A stretch of DNA of 64,000 nucleotides, taken from Xiphophorus maculatus (Eukaryota; Chordata; Actinopteri; Cyprinodontiformes; Poeciliidae). The DNA lies in contig NC_036457.1 in the NCBI RefSeq assembly GCF_002775205.1, forward strand, positions 12,004,996 to 12,068,995, given 5' to 3'. A program made the translations under genes and the position numbers. Shown here piece by piece: positions 55,816 through 64,000 of the stretch. Position 1 is the stretch's first letter. The number at the start of each line of letters is the position of its first letter. Below the pieces are notes generated by a model, which saw nothing but the letters and a program-made list of their open reading frames with translations, made no database searches and had not been told where the DNA came from.

Positions 55816-58800
55816 TTATTTACTTAAGAGCTTTTCATGGCCTTCGATGATCTCCTGAACCGCTGCCGGATCGTCCAGCGTGCTCAGGTCCCCCAAACCA
55901 TCCAGGTCAGAGTCCACAACTTTGCGCAGCACGCGCCGCATGATCTTTCCCGAACGCGTCTTAGGCAACCGTTTAGCCAACTGCGTCACAGATATGATAA
56001 AGATAAAGAAACTGAGTGAAGCCTGTTTTAAATGTAAGCTTGTAATTTGAACCCAACAAAGAGATGATTTACCTGAATGAAGTCAGGACAAGCATACTTG
56101 GCAATCTTTTCAGACACCATGTTGTTCAGCTGCTTGGACAGATCCGCCTCCTGTATGTCTACACCCTTCTTCAGGACCACGAAGGCGTAAACTCCTAACA
56201 AATCAGAATATATCAGTTTTACTGCAAAAATCTCAGTTTGCACTGAGAGAAATCAAAGTTTTAAATTTACACTCTATAATTTAAAAATTTGATCCGAGAG
56301 TTGAAGAATGTATTCTTGGTAATCTAAGACTTCCTGTTTGGCTGGTGCATGAATATCATTGACAAAATGACCTTCAAGATGGGAAATACAGGAGAACATG
56401 TCATTTCAGAAATCTTTGGATAATAAAATTAAGATATTGCTGAAAAGCACATACATTTCATTAACTTTCACTAAGTGAAACACATTGTATAGATTAATTA
56501 CGCACAGATGTGTGTTGGAAAGAGTTTATTTCTGTTAGTTATCATTTTCCACTTACAGCTAAAGAAAACATATTTAAAATTAAAATGGTACTATTTTTAA
56601 AAACAGAAATGTGGGCTTAGCGAAAAGTAGCTTTAATCTGATAAATGGGCTTTATCTGAACGAATATTCTAACTTACTGAATAAGACGTGTACATGTGGA
56701 GGACACGTTGGTACTTGCCTTGACCCTTGATGTTATGAGAGTATCCAATAACTGCAGACTCAGCCACTGCACTACACTGATTCTGTCACAGACATAAAAT
56801 ACAAACTTCCTTTTATATTCAGTGATTTAATAAAGAGTTTTGGAATAAAAAAACATGGCTAAAAATTTTATCCTAACTAGGTTTGTTTTTTTTTTCTTCT
56901 TCTGGTTAGCAAACAAATTACCGTGACTTTGTTTTCGCTAATACTAACGAGTGCAATTATTTGGATGTTTACAGTAAATCTAAGTAAAACATTTAACTGG
57001 CTTCTGTTAGAGGTCACCTAAATAATGTTTGTGTGTTTGATTTAATGTGAACTCACCACTACGTCCTCTATCTCTGCTGTCCCGATCCTGTGGCCGCTGA
57101 CGTTGATTACGTCATCCAGACGCCCTGTGATCTGGTAGTAACCCTCCTGAGAACGATAGGCTCCATCACCCGTGAAGAAGTACCCTATAGTTTGTTACAA
57201 ATAGGTTTTTTTATTTTCCATCTTTAATGTGAAGAATGAAAAAAAAAGGCTGAAAACATGAGGTTGTTTGTTTCGAACACTTTTTTTTTTAAGATAAGAT
57301 AAGATTTATTTGTCATTGTCATCAACAGATTACGACGAGATTGAGATTTGCTCGACTCGAGTTAAAATCCAGGTTGTGTATATACATAATATACAATATA
57401 CATATACATACATACATAAAAAAGATAAAGAAATAAATAGTACAAAATGAAAAGTTTTTCTCCAATGGCAGCGCGCGCAGACGCAGCGGCTTTGTGCTCT
57501 CAAACACTTACGACAGTACCTGGATAAGGTTGGAAGTAGGTCTCAAGGAATCTCTGGTGGTTGTTGTGAATGGTTCTTGCCATGCCGGGCCACGGCTGAG
57601 CCATACACAGAGCTCCGGATGTGTTGTTGGAAGTCAGTAACTTTCCCTGCAATAACAAAAGATGACAAATCTGTTAATGCATAGCAAAATGCTACAGTAA
57701 GTTGGAAAGAAGGAGGAAAATTTGTATTCTTAACAAATTTAAATGCAAATAATGTAAAAATCGGAGTTCATGGGGAAGTTGGGCTGTTCGTAATGTAACA
57801 GTAAGCACTGAGTGCTGAAGTTGTTTTGGTTTGTTTCCGCTGTAAAAGAGGAAGAAAGGTCTGCTGAAACGCGTCACTCCAACTGTCTGCACAATCTGTG
57901 GGTTGCAGGCAGCATATCAGTGTGACTGACGGCTGAGAGCAGGGTGGGTATCAAAAGTGACACAGCTGGTGGTGACTGTTTTATAATCCTAATCTGACCT
58001 TCTCCCCCAGGCGGCTCCCAGCCGCGCGGCATTTGTGGGGGTAGGACACACACAGACGCACACGCTGCTAAGCAGTTCACCTCGGTGTCCATGAGCACCG
58101 GCTTGATGCCAAAGAAGGGTCTCATGGCCATCCCCGGGACAATCTCTGCGTCTGGTTCTGACGGCTTTGGGGCGATGCAGATGCCGCCTGTTTCTGAGGT
58201 CAAAACAAAGCAAATAAAGTAATCTCATCAAAACTTTGTCATAGTGTAACAACTGACATAAAAATAAACAAGTTTTATTCACTTTACATTCCCAAACCTA
58301 AAGAAAATGACGCATGAATACAAAATGCTAACAGTTGGAGAATATAGTAAGCGAAAGTTTGACAGAACATTTTTGTAAATAAGCCGGGTTTTTGAGAGGT
58401 ACTTTGATCTTTTGCAAACTTTTTCATTTAGATTTCATTTTTGTTTAATGAATAATGACATTGTAGACTCAGTAGTGTGTTTTGCACGCTTGATGTTGAA
58501 TTTAAATTATTTCATCATTGGATAAACAACAGATCACTTGTATATTAACACCATTGAGTTGAGAGGTATGCTTCCTTTTCACTTGCACAAAGATAACTAA
58601 CTTAGATAAGTCAAACTAACCACAGCATTTTAACTCAATTGTACAACCTAATTTTTGTAATTTGTAGCTAAGATACTTTAAATACTACAATAATTATTAG
58701 ATTTATGGGGTTCCTCTGGGTTTAAAGTTCGGGCCACTGTTATTTTTATCATTCAAATTTTCCTCTAATACCCAAAGCGAGATTTAATGTTCGGGCCACT

Positions 58801-61800
58801 TTTAATTTAGTTATTCTCACTCTAAATCAAATCATTATGTAAGTACTATTCTTTCTTTAAACATTGGAGCCATGAAACCTTAACAGGCATTCAAGCAATA
58901 TTTTATATTTTAACTAGTTTAGCAATGCTAGATTGCTAAACTAGTTAAGCAATATAATCTGTCAGCCAAATTAACAATCACAACTAATGTATAATAAAAC
59001 TATTGCAGTACTTTAAATTTTGGTGTTCACATGAAAAATGTTAAAAGTCTGATCTTATCTCTGTTTTTTTTTTTATTTGTCACATTTTGCCTTTCCATAT
59101 ACACTTTTACATAACATCTTTACCAATATAGTTAATTACACTAAAAATACAAACTGAGAGTAGGCTGTGTATGCTGAATGTCACACGGGAATAAAGGAAA
59201 AACAAGTAACGGATGGAGCTGAGTAATGTTTTGTGAATCCCGGCATAAAGCTTTCTCATGACTCCAGATGCAGATTGTGGTATTACCATCATACTAAGTA
59301 AATTAAATGCAATTAGAGCCTCCCAGGCCTCATGGGCTCTGGTAATCCACCTAGTGGTGGCACCAGTGGTAGCGACAGCAGAGGGGGCTGTTCTAAAGTA
59401 GGACACAACAGATGATGCCACAATAGCATTAGACTTGTGTGTTGTTCTCATTGACTGTAACTCTGAGACTTGTGCTCCCATGAGTAAATTCATGTTTCAT
59501 TACCTTTCTTCTACAGAGATTAAATGCTGACTGTAAATAAATCTTTTTTGTTTATTTAAAGTTTGTATTAAAAACTTGGAAACAAACAGAAACCCCCTCG
59601 ACTGACTTCCACCTTAAATGATTTTGAGCTATTTTGCTGTTTGAGACATCGGTGCCCTTTCACCCTCTCACCTCCCCTGCCCTGGGTGATCTAACACTCG
59701 ACTCAGATGCCAAGAGAGGATAAAAATCTAATTTTCCTCTACTAAACAGGCTACTTGCTGCCTGATCAACCAAATGTCATTTATGAATAATGCCACTTAG
59801 CCGTAATTGAAAACATTAGTTCGGAAAAATACCATAACAACATAATCCTTTTTACAGAAGTAGGGTATTTGGGTCATATCTGTGTCTCTATTTCTTAAGC
59901 TCATGATGCTCTAATGTTTAATTATCATCAGTAATAATAGGTTTTCTACCATTTGCATGGTAATTACCACGGGTGTGCGCCATTTGCTTATTACTCGATC
60001 TGATTAGGGTGAAACACATAGTGTCAGATGGGTTCAGCAAAGTTTACTTTATTAGCAAAATCCGATGATCTACAGCATGCTGTCATTATAAGCTAATGTT
60101 GTGGAAGCATGGAGGATGTTTTCTTGCAACATTAAAGTTGGATACATATTCTAGAAGGTTTTTTTATGTGAGACCAAGTGGAATCCCTGTAGTGCGTTTA
60201 CGTCACATCCTTTTTACAGTACTATGAAACAGTACTTGCTCCCTTACAGATTTCTTGTTTTTTTCTTGCTAATTCATGATTTCGCAGTGATTAACCACAC
60301 TTTGAGTTAAATTTCCTCAGCTACACCCAGACCCAAAACTTGCCAGACCTAGGAAAATAAGAAAGCACTTGTCTGACAGCATGAAGTAGGATCAAAAAGC
60401 AACACATCATGCCCTGATGTGAAGAAATTTAAGAACAGGTGAAAACCAAACTCATCGGTCTTGATTTGTTGACTCAAGCGAGTCACAGCGACAGCACAAA
60501 TGGAGACAACGTGGAATAGCATTGAACCTTCCCAGGTGTGTGTAAGTTATTCCGAGAACCCAAAAAAGACACATCCAGAATGTCACAAAACAACCTCACA
60601 ATAAAATAAGCTGCCCTGCAGGCCTCACTTGCCTCAGGAAAAGTAAGTGTTCATGAATCAATAATAGAAAGAGCACAAAAAGACATCCATTTGTCCAGAG
60701 CCAAAAACCATTGCTGACCCAAACAAAGCACAGAGGCCCCTCTCACATTTGAAAAACACACAGTAATCCAAAACACTTTGGAGGAAATATTCTGTGGACG
60801 GAAGAGACAAACGTTGATCTCTGGTGATAGTGTGTCCTGTTATAGAACTAACATAGCAATTAAAGAAAACAGTTGAGCGTGGTGTTGCTGTTTCTGGACC
60901 TGGTAATAAGTTGAAATATTCTAGTGTGACAAAAAAGTAAAAAAAAGAACAAATAAGCGTTAAAGTATTTTTATTACATGTACTGTGTGGTAGCGTTACA
61001 GTATTTAGAACTGGTTATAAGTTCTCAAGGTCAAAGGAAATACAAATGTAGATGTTCTGGACCTTGAACCACATAACACTGAAATTACTTAAACTTTTAC
61101 TAATTTATGAGTAAATCAACTGAAAATGTGGCCAATCTAATTCCTCTGGTTTCTCGCTTTGTTACTACATTTCATTTAATCAACCAAACTTCATTATACA
61201 GCAGCTTCCAACAATGCCTCACATTGACCAAAGTGCTTTACAAATTAAATCCGGCTTCATTCTTGTTTAGAAGAACACATTTACACAGCTGATTGCTATA
61301 ACAGTCTTTGTGTTTACATGCACACACAACCACAGTCCCACACGTTATGTAACAGTCCCCGTTTGGTGAACAAAGCTAATGGTTTTTCCCTTTAAGATGG
61401 ACTGCTACTGTGCAGACGTGGCGGAGGAGTTTGTGAGGCTAGTTTCTCCTCCCATAAGGAAGATAGTACTTTTAGACTCCCAGGATCTGACATTAACACA
61501 TATACAGATTCCTCTGACATTTACCTGACAAGACAGTGTACAAACAACTGATGTACACAAGTAGCAGAGTGAAGTCAAGCTTAAAAATATACCACATGGT
61601 CCACTTGTTTGACTATTGACACCTGATGATCCCAACACAACAAATAAAGCTCTTCTCTGCTCAAATGTAAAAAAAAAAAAATTTTGTTTCTGTTTTATTA
61701 TTGAAATAATAATGCAGTTTTGTGAAATAGGATCTGACTCAGGTGTCTGTTTTTCTGAGATCAAAATCAATCAAGCAATCAAATTTTATTTGTATAGCAC

Positions 61801-63946
61801 ATTTCAGCAGCAACGCATTTCAAAGTGCTTTACATCATATCAAACACAGAAACACAATGCAACATAGAATCAACAATGAAAACACAACATTAAGTCAGGT
61901 TCCATCAATAAATTTGTAATTGATTACGTTTCAAATACAATCCTAAACAGGTGGGTTTTTAGTCGAGTTTGCATCCATAAAAGGTTTACCGGAGATGACA
62001 GATCAGCAATCATGGCTGCTAATGAGATGAAGATCATTATTTCAAAATAGCCTCAAACGCTTATTGATGATGTTTTAATTGTAGGTCAAACAAGCTGTGA
62101 TATGAGGCTTTTTGTTTTAAAGTTAGGTAAATTCCTACAAAATTTTAGATTATAGGATCTGTATCTTACCGGTTTGCCACCAGGTGTCCACTACAGGACA
62201 GCGTCCTTCGCCGACCACCCTGTTGTACCACTCCCACGCTTCTGTGTTGATTGGTTCACCCACTGCAGACACAAACAACCATCAATTACATTATGTCGTT
62301 ATACGCTGGTCCAAACTGCTTTCAGTACATGAATAGATGGCTATGGAGTGCAATACAATGTTTTCAGAAAATATAATAGAATTTAATTGAATTACAAATC
62401 AAATCAAATTTTATTTGTATAGCACATTTCAGCAGCAAGGCATTGCAAAGTGCTTTACATCATATCAAACACAGAAACGCAATGCAACATGGAATCAACA
62501 ATCAAAACATGACATTAAGTCAGGTTCCATCAATAAATTTGTAATTGATTACAACAAGAGAGCTTTGGGCATTTTAGAACTATTTATCTCCATAGTTTCT
62601 GAAAATTCTTAATTAAAAAAAGAATTAAAGTCATGTCTTGATGCAAGAACATGGCTACTAAATGGTTTGTTTGCAGGTACGAAAAGGGATGAGAGTAGTC
62701 CAAACAAGTTTTTTTTTTTTTTTTAAATGAAACAATTAACATTATTAATGTCCTCTATCTGTTTCAGCGGCACTCTATCTGGCATCTGTTTGAAATAAAG
62801 CCAAAGTACATAGACATTAACAGCATATATGTGAATATTTATTTAGCACAGGTCATACTGTCATCAAAACGTTCAGCTTCTTCATCGCATCTAACGTTTC
62901 TTCCAGATGTCATGCAGCATTAGCCCGGAGCCATTTTAATCTCATGTATTTGTAGATTTTCTCTGGATATACAAAACAGCTGTTTTGCTGATCAGTTAGA
63001 CTTGGGGGCAAATAATAATCGGTTCACAGGTTTTTAATAATTACAGGCTGATGATTAACAGTTACATGGTGCTTAAGGAGAGCAAATATCCTAAATGAAG
63101 CCAAAAAGCTTTTATCCACAACAAATAGTGACTCCAAATTAGTAATAATATGAATATAACTGTATGGCTGATGCTAGAAAACTGGTAATCTGCAATAGAA
63201 ACAGCATAACCTTCCTAAGAAATGTGAACATGTACCTACATTCCCTGCAGTTGTTTCCTGTTTGCAGTCATACATTCTTGTCCAGTGCAACTCTGACTGT
63301 GAAAAACGCCTACATGTTTTTTTACACATAAACACAGAAAACTGGGGCAAAGGTGAAAGTCATTCAGGTTGAGGCTTCATTTATTTCTCAGCTCTCTACC
63401 AACCCCAGTTTGGTTTTAAGTAAACTTCAAGCCTGCATCAGCCCCTGTTTGTTCTTTCAGGGCAATTTGCAGCCTGACTGCTGAGGAAAAAAGGACATCA
63501 TGTGATTTTCCACTCTGTGCTTAACAGTCATCTTGCTAAAGTGTTGTAATAAATACACAATACATGTTTACTTTTTGTTATTATTGGCAGAGTAGTTGAA
63601 TGCAAACAAAACAAATCCTGTTTACATTTCAGAAGCTGAGAATCCGTGATGAATCTGTTACATAAATTAAAGACATTTACTAAAGGGCAGGCAGATTTTT
63701 AAAAATAAGACTTGGTAAAGTCCAACCTAAAAAGATGAAAGCTTGACAAAAACAAAACAAAACAAAACAAAAGTCTTTTCCCGCTTCGGAGCAAAGTGTT
63801 TCACATACCAGAGCCGAGTGTGGTGAGGGAGGAGCGGTCGTACTTCTTCACCCACTGGTCTCCGTATTTGATCAGGAGGCGGATTGCAGTGGGAGCTCCG
63901 TAAAACTGGTTGATCCTCAGCCTCTCCACCATGTCCCAGTATCTCC
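55816..63946 (-). CDS. acss1: Acetyl-CoA synthetase, mitochondrial ACSS1 type, 3' eight coding exons, 5' partial
   Basis: AMP-forming ligase that activates acetate to acetyl-CoA; ACSS1 acts in the mitochondrial matrix. Exons in transcript order: 63809-63946, 62170-62262, 58081-58193, 57520-57646, 57057-57184, 56719-56782, 56073-56194, 55816-55980. They give 950 nt and the last 315 residues plus stop; the family is about 690 residues, so the N-terminal half, including the transit peptide, is off the right edge. Visible core motifs: [20 protein letters not shown] (adenylate-forming motif), [23 protein letters not shown] (hinge), and the C-terminal LPKTRSGK with the catalytic, regulatory-acetylation lysine. 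[20 protein letters not shown] matches ACSS1 far better than ACSS2. One intron has a GC donor (56717-56718). The last exon ends GHEKLLSK. The gene converges on abcd4, 456 bp between stops. Confidence 0.93.
56717..56718 (-). other. acss1: Non-canonical GC splice donor of an acss1 intron
   Basis: On the minus strand the exon ending GGGTCAAG is followed by gcaagtacc, not GT. The exon must end here: the frame and family alignment (HNIKGQ-GVYAFVV) require the join to the AG acceptor at 56195-56196. The rest of the site (CAAG before, aagt after) is a strong U1 match, as expected for GC-AG introns. Confidence 0.85.
57283..57400 (+). repeat. Fish dispersed repeat in an acss1 intron
   Basis: aagataagataagatttatt followed by tgtcattgtcatcaacagat and 'acgacgagattgagatttgc' resembles a frequent fish repeat of the 'agatttattgtcattgtca ... 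acaacgaaattgag' type. It ends in AT-rich tata/cata repeats. Recognised from memory. Confidence 0.5.
58910..58948. repeat. Perfect 17-bp inverted repeat, 5-nt loop
   Basis: ttaactagtttagcaat, loop gctag, then its exact reverse complement, in the 4-kb acss1 intron between exons 62170-62262 and 58081-58193. Confidence 0.96.
60225..60925 (+). mobile_element. Truncated Tc1-like DNA transposon in an acss1 intron
   Basis: Matches, from memory, the 5' two thirds of a widespread fish Tc1-like element. The end-like agtacttgctcccttacaga at about 60233 is followed by transposase-coding remnants: ctgcaggcctcacttgcctc, aaaccattgctgacccaaac, cctctcacatttgaaaaaca, and ggaggaaatattctgtggac (for GRIFCGR versus ENILWTDE). 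It breaks off after ctgtttctggacctggtaat; the C-terminal part with the last catalytic residue and the right inverted repeat are missing. Many stops and indels make it non-functional. Confidence 0.75.
61195..61255 (+). repeat. Short dispersed repeat fragment
   Basis: tatacagcagcttccaacaa ... accaaagtgctttacaaatt shares the 'caaagtgctttaca' core of the two 151-bp repeats downstream, as a more diverged relative. Confidence 0.4.
61777..61927 (+). repeat. 151-bp direct repeat, copy 1, downstream side of acss1 exon 62170-62262
   Basis: Begins aatcaaattttatttgtata, contains caaagtgctttacatcatat and ends aatttgtaattgattac. A copy of the same length lies at 62402-62552 in the same orientation, with only about seven mismatches by eye. 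It is a teleost dispersed repeat type; no coding capacity. Confidence 0.92.
62402..62552 (+). repeat. 151-bp direct repeat, copy 2, upstream side of acss1 exon 62170-62262
   Basis: Second copy of the 61777-61927 repeat, 625 bp away in the same orientation. The pair brackets one acss1 coding exon. Confidence 0.92.
62553..63808 (-). other. acss1 intron, no gene seen
   Basis: Intron sequence between exons 63809-63946 and 62170-62262. It is AT-rich with a T run at 62710-62724 and an AAAAC repeat at 63747-63772. Nothing coding or structured is visible. Confidence 0.6.
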
Positions 63947-64000
63947 CTGTGAACCAGACATTTACATATTATAGGATACAAATAATTCCACCAACAGTGT

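Overview
The window is vertebrate nuclear DNA, most likely from a ray-finned (teleost) fish. Every recognisable gene is a multi-exon vertebrate gene with GT-AG introns that are short for vertebrates. The repeats are fish-type: decayed Tc1-like transposons, a LINE 3' end with an AGAAG-rich tail, CA microsatellites and short 'TTTATTTGTATAGCACATTT' repeats. I see no bacterial, phage, CRISPR or plasmid features. Products were named by comparing translated exons with vertebrate families from memory. Exon joins were checked by requiring AG/GT borders and a reading frame that stays open across each join.

Layout, left to right. (1) 799-14231, plus: the 3' 23 coding exons of daam1, a formin (GTPase-binding/FH3, FH1, FH2, DAD), with its 5' part off the left edge. 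(2) 15666-17907, minus: a complete five-exon l3hypdh (trans-3-hydroxy-L-proline dehydratase), convergent with daam1. (3) 21198-36095, minus: a complete 11-exon kcnh5 (EAG2 voltage-gated K+ channel). (4) 39895-45921, plus: a complete three-exon sgpp1 (sphingosine-1-phosphate phosphatase). (5) 49129-55359, plus: a complete 19-exon abcd4 (lysosomal cobalamin ABC transporter). (6) 55816-63946, minus: the last eight coding exons of acss1 (mitochondrial acetyl-CoA synthetase), convergent with abcd4 and running off the right edge.

The genes are functionally independent; this is a syntenic block, not an operon or pathway. daam1, l3hypdh, kcnh5, sgpp1 and abcd4 all have human counterparts on the long arm of chromosome 14, while human ACSS1 is on chromosome 20p. 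Their partnership here probably preserves or rearranges an old vertebrate linkage.

The gaps and introns hold three Tc1-like remnants (in daam1, kcnh5 and acss1 introns), a LINE remnant ending about 300 bp before the sgpp1 start codon, a tRNA-like SINE remnant, two 151-bp direct repeats flanking an acss1 exon, and recent local duplications. The least explained signal is a set of unrelated, perfect, mostly short-loop inverted repeats (arms 11-19 bp) scattered through introns and intergenic DNA. They look like products of fold-back template switching. I found no convincing new gene system.
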